From the NCBI RefSeq assembly GCF_963855985.1, contig NC_087118.1, positions 1,426,001 through 1,490,000 of the forward strand: DNA of 64,000 nt. The letters run 5' to 3'. Below the pieces are notes generated by a model that worked only from the letters and a program-made list of their open reading frames with translations, ran no database searches and had not been told where the DNA came from. The position numbers and the translations under genes are program-made. The first letter of the stretch is position 1. The number at the start of each line of letters is the position of its first letter. The stretch is from Ostrinia nubilalis (taxonomy: Eukaryota; Arthropoda; Insecta; Lepidoptera; Crambidae). Positions 53,655 to 63,900 of the stretch are shown piece by piece.

Positions 53655-53777
53655 TGAAGCCGCGGGCAAAAGCTAGTTATCCAATAATTCCTAAAACCTC
53701 TCTAAAACAATTCGATATTCCTAATAATTGAGTTGGCTTTCACTTTCAATTGAAATTCAAATAAATAACTTACTTAC

Positions 53778-53884
53778 CTCCCCGAATCAACTGGTAATTT
53801 AAAAAATGAAAATTCGGTATTTAATGATGAGTTTAAGCAACCAAATACCGAACAATTATAATACGACTTTTTCTGTTCACTCAT
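53778..53884 (-). CDS. THAP zinc-finger first exon of the large Y element
   Basis: 107 nt, same 36 codons as at 44014-44120 (KSYFNC / ..YNC-type differences are small), ending at a splice donor (53777-53776 on the minus strand, gtaagtaag). The intron here lacks the Harbinger MITE. Only the first half of a THAP domain is encoded; no downstream transposase exon is found before the Helitron stub. Confidence 0.55.
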
Positions 53885-54094
53885 TTTCGTCAATTTCGCA
53901 AAACAAAATAATATCACAGGCGGTTGACCGGCGCGTGACTCAAGCGAACCACAGCGAACGTGTGGCGAACGTCTGTCGCGCCACGTCGCGCTCGCATTCG
54001 TCCAAGACAGTCTTGCTAGGAGCGGTGTCTATGTGTGCGTGGCTCGAGCGCGTTTAGTATGGAGTTTGTCTTCTGTTATATTTTGTGAAGGCGG

Positions 54095-55858
54095 CGTGGT
54101 TGCGCCGCGGGCGGGTGATAGGTCTTAGCCCATCATACCATACAGCAGGCTTGTCGGTACGGCCTCTGTAGTATAAAGCCTCGATTCACACAGTTATGCG
54201 AACGGCTAAAGCTTAAATTATATATTCAGTGCAGAAGCCTGGATTAGTTGCCATATCAAATAAATACCCTTTTCCCGTTTTAGAGGATTATAATGAGTTA
54301 TAGTTGTCGACCGTCGATGTAATTGGTCGACCGACCGGAAATGTAGAAAGATCTTTGTAAGTTTCCAACAAAAAAATGTGAGACTGATAAGTACTCACAA
54401 TCACAATGTCAGTTAATATGATTCGTTGCATAGAAAAAACGACATATTGTCATACTTCATATATAAAGTAGGCATTTATTTCCACTTCGACTCGGTTCGG
54501 TCAACAAACCGGCCTAAGGTTTATTTAGGATCTTTATTCTGACCTTATAATAGCAAGTAATGAATCTACATAAATCCACTTTGAATTTTGATCTGATACT
54601 TATTTCTTTCTTACTAGCTTTTGTATTTAGACCAATATCGATTGGTGTAATGTATAAAAATACGAAACAACAAAATTATTCAGTTACCCTTTGTAGCATT
54701 GAACAATGTGTATGGCCACAGGGTCATCGGTCGTTATAAAAGCAGGCGGAGGCTCGACTGGGGCGAGAGCGTCCGCGGCGCCGGGTCATCATGCTCCAAG
54801 ACGGTTGATGGTTCATAAGGTGTAAGGCCAAGAAGGCAAGCTCTTAATGTGGGTAGTTTCGTACAAACGCAACATTTTTCTGTATGAGCTCATTATGTTC
54901 TGTTTTTACGGCTTTTAAAAATGGCCGAAAAGAAGATACTTAACTCGTAAAAGTGAATAATATTACAATACCTGGCTATCTCGGTAGTTAATATCTCGTT
55001 TTTACTCGCTAGAGCAAAAAACGGCTACTGGTTAAAAAATAACCGAACATAAAGTGGCTGCTGGTTAATATCTCGTATTAACGCTACTGGTTAAAAAATG
55101 ACCCGCAAAAATGACCGAATATAAAGTGGTTGCTGGTTAATATCTCGTATTAACTCGCTAGAGCAGAAAATGGCTACTGGGTAACATCTCGCATTACCTC
55201 GGAGAAAAAAATGGCTACTGGGTAACATCTCGCATTACCTCGGAGCAAAAAATGGCTACTGGTTAACATCGCGCGTTAAATTGGAGTTAAAAATGGGTCA
55301 AAGTTACGCGTCGTGTCACAACGCTTATAATAAAAATGTACGAGCACTTGCACAAAATAGTTGTTACAACCAACCGTGTGTTGGGTTTAATTCTCGTCAC
55401 TACACTGCACAACTTAAAAAAAATACGTTTTTTGTCGTTAAAAACGTCCTGGTGACGTCACTTAAGCAATTTTCTTATACTGCGTGCGGTCGTTGCGCGT
55501 GCGCACAAAGGAATGAGACCGCTCGGACACCGAGCCCACAGCGTGGTAGGGGTGGGGTTGCCCGCTTTTTTGTTTTTTACTACTACTACGCTGAATATTG
55601 TGTGCGGATTGGCTTGTCGTACAGGGGTACTACACGGTAAAATAAATCTCGGAGGCGAAACAGGATAATATAGTGTCAGTTGAGACATAATCTACTAAAA
55701 AGCGTAAATGCACTTTTTTTCAAAGTTATATTTTTATATTAAAAATAATAATTGGCTTTTAAAAACGGTATTATGTAGGAGTAAAGTAAGTGGATGTACT
55801 TTACTGGAATGAAAAACTTTCTTCTTGTAATCTTACTTACCTAACCTTTCTACTTTTG
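54095..55858. repeat. Segment Z2: right arm of giant inverted repeat
   Basis: Reverse complement of Z1 and, with gcgcctgcgcttgtgg at 45645-45660, the uninterrupted target into which the large Y inserted. It carries the family W sequence inverted (55506-55668). The 119-codon ORF at 55281-55640 lies over the GC-rich W part and has no recognisable domain. Confidence 0.85.
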
Positions 55859-56764
55859 TACCAAGTAGGTACAATGACATAATTTCAAGCTACTATGAAT
55901 AATAATGTTTAATCTATTTAGAATTTAGAATAATTATAGTTTAGTTTTCGTTTGTCCTTAATAATTCTATCCTATCTGCATTATCATAAGATCAACTGGT
56001 TTACAGACTGCCCTATGAAATTAAGTCCGCCATTTGTAGTTTTTCGAAACAATAATAATGAATAAATAAATAAATAAAATCAAATTGGTGTCGGCTTTTC
56101 GTATAAAGTAGACATTTATGAAGTTTTATTTAAAAGCGTCATAATATTTATTTTCTAAATTCGCTCTTATTTCGGAAATGGTATCTTCTAGTTCGAAGAT
56201 ATCATAACTTCTGCTTAAATTAGTTTCATAAATTGTGTGCATTAAATTATGAAGCGACGAAAAATCATTTTATTTCATTTAAAAGACCATAATTCATTTA
56301 AAATATGTGAAGAAATGGTATATTACATATCAAATACCATAACACATTAAATATTTAAGCTAAATTATCAATTTACCCTTGCATAATACCTTACCTGGGT
56401 GTTCCGTTACGACCTATGAAAACCTATAAAACTATGTAAATTGTCATTTACTACCTTGGTTTTGTAGTTTTGTGAAATAAAAATAGACTTATATCCTGAG
56501 TAACTTGCCTAGGACGAATATTTGAGGGGCGTAAAGGTCTTTTTATTGTAATTTTGAGGGCGTAAAGGAAATTTATCTCAGTAAATACAGCTCTAGTCCA
56601 GTTTTTCAATACCTCCTCGGAAAATGCTGTGAATTCTAAGCACTTTCTTCCTAGGTCATATTTTAATAGCTCTAAAAACAAAAAAGTTACTGTCGAATAA
56701 AAAAATAAAAAAACGTTTTTTGCTTCTCCTGAAAAGTCGTACTTTGTCTTTTACGACCTTTGAG
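55859..56764. other. Right subterminal region of element T
   Basis: AT-rich, non-coding; repeated motifs gaggggcgtaaagg, gagggcgtaaagg, gttacgaccta and cttttacgacc mirror those in the left end. Confidence 0.55.
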
Positions 56765-57488
56765 CAGGCCTCCGTCACTCGCCTATGCCGGCCGAGATAA
56801 TTACCTACAGCGCGCGACAACTTCAAGTTGCAAATCAGTCCGGGCCGCCACGCGACTGTTTGCACACGCGTATCTATACACGCTCGGTCGATCATAGTCG
56901 CAATCAAGGTTTATTGTTCCAACAGCACTGTTATTCTTCTTTAATGAAAAATTGTAATATTTAGGAATAATAATTAACTGTAGTGATTTAAATAATAAAA
57001 AAAACTACAATTTTTAAATAATTTTGAAATACTTATGACAAAAAACTGTAGCAAAAAAATTATTTTAGCTAATAAAAACATTAACTTTACTTCACCGTGT
57101 CTATTTTCCGACACTACAACTTTTAAAACTGTTTGTCCAATTTCGAATTATCGCAACACTGAAGTTTATTAATAGGTACTTTAGAGATGGTACGATTATA
57201 CAAACTCCACTAGATTAAAGTTTTCTAATCGTAAATACAATAAATGCTTCTTAAAATTAAGTTTTTATTTATTTTACTTTGCTCATACAACCCTGACGCT
57301 TGAGCGGTGACGTAGATCAATTCTAAACACAAAAAAAATGCGCTCTTGTGAGCGTGGTGAGTAAGGTGCGATTTCGAATGCACCATGTGCGTTGGATATT
57401 TTGCATTATTATTATTACCGTTAAAATGTCGGCATCTGATCCTACACAAAGGAGTGCAATTTCTGTTGCTACTATTATGTATTCTGTG
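56765..57488 (+). mobile_element. Family X element X4 inside the right TIR of T
   Basis: Begins CAGGCCTCCGTCACTCG and ends TATTCTGTG, with a 7-bp duplication ctttgag on both sides (right copy 57489-57495). Removing it restores the T terminus. Only the ends resemble X1-X3; the interior is different, with no ORF of note. Confidence 0.78.
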
Positions 57489-57508
57489 CTTTGAGCCCAG
57501 AGGTATCG

Positions 57509-57567
57509 ATTTGACGAACTAATTTAATTAGTCTAAACAAATAAAGATAATTTTGATTTTTTTTTTT
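57509..57567 (+). mobile_element. Daphne-like LINE D3, tail (right part of split copy)
   Basis: atttgacgaactaatttaat followed by aataaagataattttgattt and a T-run: the same tail as D4 (30000-30060). It continues the sequence broken at 25797. Confidence 0.85.
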
Positions 57568-57568
57568 G

Positions 57569-58105
57569 ATTGGTCATCTGTTTAATTTGTCTGTGCAATT
57601 TATTATTTTCCAATATTGTACGTTCAAGCTCATTCTGCGTAGCGCCAAGCTCTGATGTCAGCTGTGCTATAGTTTCGTCATCTTGGCGGTCTACTACTAC
57701 ATTATTTAGAGTAAAATCAGCGCTCCTAGACAGCTCATTTGAGACAGTGTAGCATTTATCATCCGGAGATTCGGAGGATTCCCTCTCTGTAAGTATATGA
57801 GAATCGTAGTATATCTCTTTCTGTAGTGTAGAACAGTTTGTTTCGGTAGTAATAGATGTATCAGTTTGATTCTGCGGGGACGATTTCTCACAGGATTTTT
57901 GAGTAGGACATGTCATTGTTTCTTTGGTTGAAGGCTGATTAGTTTTTTGTCTCAAGAGCTTTTTCCTGGTCGTTACATTTGACAAATTTTTTGCTGATAT
58001 ACAATCTTTACATTTCCATTTCTGTCGTGAGTTTTGGTCAATTAAGCGATACAGTTTTTCCAAGGTTCCAGAACAGTCGAAATCATAATTCTTCCTACAG
58101 ATCAT
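57569..58105 (-). pseudogene. LINE ORF1 fragment: PHD-like finger end plus coiled coil
   Basis: About 178 residues. The N-terminal part CRKNYDFDC … KWKCKDC looks like the second half of a PHD-type zinc finger as in ORF1 of Daphne/CR1-like LINEs. A Ser/Thr/Asn-rich linker follows, then a coiled coil (IAQLTSELGATQNELERTIL). The upstream half is lost where another LINE fragment begins (58106); the downstream half is lost at the D3 tail. Confidence 0.62.
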
Positions 58106-58109
58106 GCAC

Positions 58110-58214
58110 TTTAGCGAGTGTTTGTAGAAGCAATGAATGGTCTATTCGATCAAAGGCTTTGCAATAATCAGTGAATATAGCGTGAACCTCCCCCCCTGCA
58201 TCCATGCCTGAAGT
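58110..58214 (-). pseudogene. Short RT fragment of a LINE (motif A)
   Basis: VTSGMDAGGEVHAIFTDYCK then AFDRIDHSLLLQTLAKV: the catalytic TDYxKAFDRIDH block of motif A in Jockey/CR1-like RTs. Only about 35 codons remain, bounded by the ORF1 fragment on one side and a TAA repeat on the other. Confidence 0.65.
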
Positions 58215-58490
58215 TACAAATTCGGTAAATAATAATAATAATAATAAACTTATTGATCTTCCGGAAAATAGTTTTATCACAATGCAAAAAGCAGCTATAC
58301 TAAACACCTGCAGAATAGTACGGCGTTTCCTTCAAGATGAGCCTGCTGCCTCAGTGGGCCCATCGTAATACAAATATTTTAAAATCATCTAGGGATTAGT
58401 TACTTGGCCATGCCCGTAGCTGATCTTATATTACCAGCCCTTAAAGCTGAGATAAAAAAACACAAACATATAAATAATAATAATAATAGC
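58215..58490 (+). pseudogene. LINE ORF C-terminus with TAA-repeat borders (Dong-like)
   Basis: After (AAT)n at 58229-58251 the frame reads KLIDLPENSFITMQKAAIL then NTCRIVRRFLQDEPAASV, ending GPS and TAA at about 58366. A short 3' UTR ends in (AAT)5 at 58468-58488. This C-terminal signature occurs in R4/Dong-type LINEs of moths as far as I remember, and Dong elements insert in TAA repeats. Only the tip of the ORF is left. Confidence 0.5.
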
Positions 58491-58751
58491 CCCCCAAAGT
58501 CCAACCTTTCGTCACAGAATAAGTAATAGTACAGGTACAGAAGGATTACTCCGCAAGACGATTTAAATAAATGCGAGTCTTGCTACGACGCGATACAGTG
58601 GAATTCAGCTCGCACAGCACTACGTACCTACAATTTTATTCACCTACAAGTTTTGTCTCTTTCTATCGCGTGCCTCTGAACTCTTCTTACGCTGTTAGGG
58701 TTGCTGTCTAGTAGTGTCTAGTAAAAAAATAATTAATCTACTTATTTGTAA

Positions 58752-59100
58752 CTAGCGGCCGCCCGCGACTTCGTACGCGTGGATCCCGTTTTACCCCCTT
58801 CATCTATCTTACGCGGTTTAGATTTTTTCATACAAATGTTTTTCCCGCTAACTCCCGTTCCCGTGCGAATTTTGCAATATCCTGTTGTAACTAAGCTTTA
58901 AGTTTACTAAGGTACCTGCATGCCAAATTTCAAGCGTCTAACTTGAGCGGTTTAGATTTTTCATACATAAGGATTTTCCCGCTAATTCCCGTTCCCGTGA
59001 GAATTTCTAAGTATACTATAACCTGCCCAGGAGTATGAAGATGAATTGTGCCAAGTTTTGTTAAAATCCGTTGAGTAGTTTTTGTTTCTATAAGGAACAT

Positions 59101-59137
<37 letters not shown>

Positions 59138-59256
59138 AATTTTACTGATTGCATTTTTAGCATCAGTATCGATCACTAATCACCCCCTGATAGTTATTTT
59201 GAAAATATATTTCATGTCCAGAATTGACCTCTCTACAGATTTATTATAAGTATAGA
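58752..59256 (-). mobile_element. Non-autonomous Helitron in X1
   Basis: Minus-strand ends TCTATACTTATAATAAATC and gtcgcgggcggcCGCTAG, between A58751 and T59257. X3 shows the empty site (gtaatgagg, 43366-43371). It includes a (GACA)n/(CAGA)n tract at 59101-59133. No ORF. Confidence 0.9.
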
Positions 59257-59662
59257 TGAGGTACGTATGTAGGTAAGTACGCATTCATTATGGAAAACCT
59301 TGGGAGAGGCCTTTGTCCAGCAGTGGACGTCATTTATTTTGGCTGAAACGAACGAACGCATTCTGAGCAATAGTCATGGTAGGTTAGGTTCCTATACTAT
59401 CCTAAGAATTATTGATTACCTACATGGTCAACATACCTTTCAGCATCTTTGGGAAGCGAAAAAAAAGATAAATCCGGTAGATTTCTTTTCGAATTTAAAC
59501 ACCCGAACGTCGCACAATAATATTATTTCTTTCTCTTTATGTCCATTTTTAAATAATACTTCGATCATAGAATTAGGTACTACAACGCACGCCAGCGTCC
59601 TGACGGGCGCGCGCGTGACACTCGACTGATATAATACCCGCCGGCGGGGCGCTTCGCTGTAG

Positions 59663-60175
59663 CAGGCCTGGCTCACTCCGCGCGGTACATCCGATAAATT
59701 ACCTACAGCGAAGCGCCCCGCCGGCGGGTATTATATCAGTCGAGTGTCACGCGCGCGCCCGTCAGGACGCTGGCGTGCGTTGTAGTACCTAATTCTATGA
59801 TCGAAGTATTATTACAAAATGGACATAAACAGAATGCGTTCGTTCGTTTCAGCAAATTAATGACGTTCACTGCTGGACAAAGGCCTCTCCCAAGGTTTTC
59901 CATAATGAATGCGTACTTACCTACATACGTACCTCATTACAAATAATTATATTAATTATTTTTTTACTAGACACTATTAGACAGCAACCCTAACAGCGTA
60001 AGAAGAGTTCAGAGGCACGCGATAGAAAGAGACAAAACTTGTAGGTGAATAAAATTGTAGGTACGTAGTGCTGTGCGAGCTGAATTCCACTGTATCGCGT
60101 CGTAGCAAGACTCGCATTTATTTAAATCGTCTTGCGGAGTAATCCTTCTGTACCTGTACTATTACTTATTCTGTG
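59663..60175 (+). mobile_element. Family X element X2 nested in X1
   Basis: CAGGCCTGGCTCACTCC … CTTATTCTGTG with exact 7-bp duplication gctgtag (59656-59662, 60176-60182), inserted in X1 in the opposite orientation, which produces the long inverted repeat seen here. 513 bp; it lacks about 170 bp of the X1 interior. Confidence 0.87.
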
Positions 60176-60327
60176 GCTGTAGGTAATTATCGGATGTACC
60201 GCGCGGAGTGAGCCAGGCCTGCTTTCGTCCGAGCTTGACCATCTAAGCCACGTGGGGGGCGGACACTTGCAACAAAATTACCATGCAAGTGACCAACAAG
60301 GAAAGGGCAAACCCATAATATGGAGAA

Positions 60328-60936
60328 ATGACGACAAAGAAGTATGATTTGCGGCCGCTGCCCGGGGGTCGCCGGGGCGTACCTGGAGCCGTTGCTGGGT
60401 GTCTCAGCATGCGATCCAACGGCGACGAGGAGTTGAGCAGGCGGGCTCCAGTCGACAAGTTTGCTACAGCCGAAGATAACCTTTCTCTTTCAGATGCAGC
60501 TTCAGTTGCATCTAGCGGCTCATCTTACCACCTACCCGAGCGCGCGTCACCATCACTTTCTGAAAGTAGCGAAAATGGTATAGATGTTGTGCAGGTATCC
60601 ACTACCGCGAATACTGCACCCACTATAAACCAACCACGCAAACGTAGAAGATGGACCAACGATATGAACGAATTTATTCTACGAACTTACTTGAGAGTTA
60701 CAAGACTAGAGACAGATACAAAAACTTATTTGGACATACTTCACCCACAATTTATACAAAGGTACCCAGATATGCAGGTAACTAGACAAAGGTTAGGCGA
60801 CCAAAGAAGGGCCATAATGAGAAATAAACTACTATCCCAGAATACCATAGACAATATCTACATAGAGATACAGACCGAACTAAATCAACACCAACCAACA
60901 AATTGCCAAAATTCACAAATAAACAATATTACACTT
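60328..60936 (+). CDS. N-terminal part of a Dong/R4-like LINE protein, truncated
   Basis: About 200 codons from the ATG at 60328 (an upstream limit is not certain). A Ser-rich N-terminal part is followed by RKRRRWTNDMNEFILRTYL and FIQRYPDMQVTRQRLGDQRR, AIMRNKLLS, a Myb/HTH-like N-terminal domain that I recall at the start of single-ORF LINEs of the R4/Dong type in moths. The frame is cut near 60936 by the poly(A) end of an opposite-strand LINE; the last codons are translated from that tail. Its leader begins next to the TAA repeat at 58488 once X1 is removed. Confidence 0.55.
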
Positions 60937-63900
60937 ATTTTTTTTTTTTTATTTGTGTTGAGCGGCTATTCTAGTTCAATAAAGTCCTAGTATCACTGCG
61001 ACCGTTATCGATCTATTGTGATCGCCGCTGTTTTCCTTACAGTTCGCCTCCGAGTCCTGCATCCATTAGGAAGTGCAGTATCTTTTGGGGGGCGATATGT
61101 TTTACATCTTGTGGGCTTAGGATGTGTTTGCCCAGGTGTAAGCTCCGCTTGCGCATCAGAGGTCCGCAGTCCGTGAGAATGTGTAGTGGCGTTTCATCTG
61201 CCTCTTGGCACATCCTGCACGTTCTTGTTTCGGACAGTCCCATAGTGGACAAGTGCTTGTTTAAGCTGCAGTGTCCAGTGAGGGCTCGAACTAAGATGCG
61301 CATTTTGGTCCTACTCAGTCCTATGATCTGCTTAGAGCTTTTTCGATCATAGGCTTTTATGAGAGCTTTGGAATGAGTTAATCCTGGCGTGTCTGACCAT
61401 GCCATAAAGGATTTCTTTAAATAGATGTTCTCCAGGGTCATTCGAGCGAGACTTTTGGGAACACCACAAAAGGGTTCTGGACCATATTGTGTTCCCTCCG
61501 CTCCCGCTCTGGCTAGTTCGTCGGCATTTTCATTGCCCTCGATTCCCGCATGACCTGGAACCCATCTCAGCGTTACTCTGTTCCGTTCTCCTAGAGTATT
61601 TAGTCGACTCATACAGTTTTCTACCAACTTTGAGGTGATTAAGTTGGAGTTTAAGGCCAGCAGCGCGGCCTGACTGTCTGAGTTAATGTAAATTATGTGG
61701 TTGGCATAATTTTATCGCAGGTTAGCTTCCGCACATTCAATAATGGCGTAGACTTCTGCCTGAAAGATAGAGGCAAATTTGCCCAGGCTTTGAGATAGCC
61801 TAAGCTTCGGCTGCTCTCCATACACGCCAAAGCCTACGTTAGGGCCCATTTTTGACCCATCAGTAAACCATATAAGGCTGTCCTTCTCACAGGTGACTTG
61901 TTTGTTCAGCCAGTCCTCCCTGTGTGGTATTTCCACTTTGTAGTTCTTTTGGAAGCTACAACTTGGAACCATGATGTCAGAAGTCATGCAAAGAGTAGGT
62001 GTGCTCTTTATAGCCTCCAGAAATGTTCTCATTCTCTGGGATATGCAATGGAAGCCCCCCTGAGCGTCTATCCTGTAGGCACTTAGGGGCGTTAGGCACA
62101 GTAGTGCGTTCAGGGCCGGTTGGTTGCCCCAGGTGCGGTTGACATTGCCCCAGTTGCCATGAGACAGGCAAGCCTTTGCAGACTACCTAATTTATCTGTT
62201 ACTGTCTTTTGGCTGGTTTTGTGATACCACACTACAGAGGCGTACGATATAGTCGGCCTCACGATAGTGGTATACAGCCATAAGACAGATCGGGGATTCA
62301 AGCCCCAATTGTTGCCCATCATGCGGCTACAGGAGCCTAAGGCAATTTTTGCCTTTTGTATGATGTTATTAAGGTGAGTATTCCATGTTAGTTTCTGGTC
62401 GATAGTGACGCCCAGATATTTGACTTCCGTGGAAAACTCGATCTCTTTTCCATTTAGAGAGGGTTTGACTAGTTTGTTCAACTGTCTACGCCTGGTAAAT
62501 GGAATAATGACAGTTTTATCAGCGTTAACTGATAAACTGTTTCTTTTGCACCACCCACCTATGGTGTTTAGCGCTCTTTGCATTATGGAAGATATTGTAC
62601 TTTGGCAGAAGCCCCTTACTATGACAACAAGGTCGTCAGCGTACCCTTGAGTGTCAATGTTGAGGTCGGCCATTTTATACAGTAGTGTATCAACCGCCAG
62701 AGTCCAGAGAAGGGGCGAAAGCACGCCCCCTTGCGGGCATCCTCTGGTGGTTGTAACTTCCATAGTGGTTTGAAGCAGAGATACCTTAGCTCTCCTGTTG
62801 GAGAGCATCGACTCCACCCATCTCGTGGTCGTCAGGTCAAGGCTTTTTGCAACCAGACCTTCGACCAGCAGTGTAGTAGGAGTGTTGTCAAAAGCTCCCT
62901 CTATGTCTAGAAATGCGCAAAGCGCGATTTCCTTGTCTTCCAGTGCCTTTTCGACCCTGTCAATCAGGCTGATCAGGGCTGTTTCCGTAGATTTACCTCT
63001 GCGGTAGGCATGCTGTGTGTGGTGAATAGGTTTCGTTTTTAGTGCTACGTCCCTAATATAGATGTCAATTGCCTTTTCCATAACCTTCATAAGGAAGGAT
63101 GAGAGGCTTATTGGCCTAAAGGACTTTGGCAAGACGTAGTCCTTTCTGCCAGCCTTTGGAATGAATATGACTTTTACTGTGGTCCATCGTTCCGGTATAT
63201 GTCCCCAGGCCAAGCTGGCTCTGAAGATTTTGACCAGATGTGGAGTGAGGATTTCCATCCCCTCCTTCAGTTGAGCAGGGAATATGTTGTCCTCGCCACA
63301 CGCTTTATATGGTTTAAAGGAGCTGATGGCCCATTTTACCTGGTTGGGTCTTATGATTATGGCAGCCCTCCGCCAGTCGTCATTCTTCGGCCTGCGAAGG
63401 TTGCTATGTGTAGTCGCCGAGCAATTGCTGCCCACCGATCCAGGGAAGTGGGTTGCTGCCAGCAGCTCCAATGTGTCGTTTTCACATGAAGTGAAAGTTC
63501 CATCGGGTCTTTTCAGAAGCCCAATCTGCCTAACAGGAGTTTTGGAGATCATTTTTTGGAGTCTTGCTGCTCGAGGAAGACTTTCGACATCCTCGCACAG
63601 TTTCCTCCACGATGCTCTCTTTGCTTTCCTGATCTCAGTGTTATATTTGGTTAGAGCTTTCTTATATGTGTCCCATTCATGGGATTTTTTAGCTCTATTA
63701 AAGAGTCTCCTGGTTTCTTCTCGTAGCTTTTGCAGCTTAGAGTTCCACCATGAGACTTTACTTGTGGATGCTTTGGTTTTCACAGGGCAGCTGTCCTCGT
63801 AGGCTTTGGTTATTCCTACTGTGACTACCTCCACTGCTAATTCCAAGCACTCTACAGTTCTGATGATTTTTGGGATCACATCAAGGTTGGTTTTTAACTG

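Larger units (their letters stand above)
45668..54087 (-). mobile_element. Large family Y element (8.4 kb) with nested LTR element C
   Basis: Minus-oriented. TIRs cacaaaatataacagaag (45668) and its reverse complement (ending 54087); exact 7-bp duplication aaggcgg (45661-45667, 54088-54094). Minus-strand order: 5' end, THAP exon (53884-53778), intron with empty MITE site, Helitron 3' stub, then ~1.8 kb (segment Z1, split by element C) and the 3' end. Segment Z1 is an inverted copy of the DNA immediately right of the insertion (54095-55858). No transposase domain is found. Confidence 0.78.
25798..57508. mobile_element. 31.7 kb block with TIRs and ATTT target duplication (element T)
   Basis: Left end cgatacctctgggctcaaag then gtcgtaaaggacaaa; the right end is its reverse complement, with a later X element inserted in the right TIR (56765-57488). 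TIRs are about 37 bp with few mismatches. The flanks are attt (25794-25797 and 57509-57512), and joining them restores LINE D3. Motifs of the type cctttacgaccc are repeated at both ends (near 25820, 25925, 26095, 26125; 56405, 56530, 56560, 56750), as subterminal transposase sites often are. After removing recognisable insertions roughly 8 kb remains, with no transposase found. A DNA transposon is the simplest reading; the superfamily is unknown. Confidence 0.7.
58513..60221 (-). mobile_element. Family X element X1 with nested Helitron and X2
   Basis: Exact 7-bp duplication ctttcgt (58506-58512, 60222-60228). Starts cacagaataagtaatag, ends gtgagccaggcctg. Without its insertions it is about 680 bp, the same as X3 and nearly identical to it. 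Confidence 0.85.

Noticed and set aside
55281..55640. 119-codon ORF, mirrored at 45931-46335
   Set aside because: Both copies are the same inverted-repeat DNA, so conservation is not evidence of coding; no domain recognised.
58513..60221. A single foldback transposon
   Set aside because: The gctgtag and ctttcgt duplications show that one X element inserted in another in the opposite orientation.
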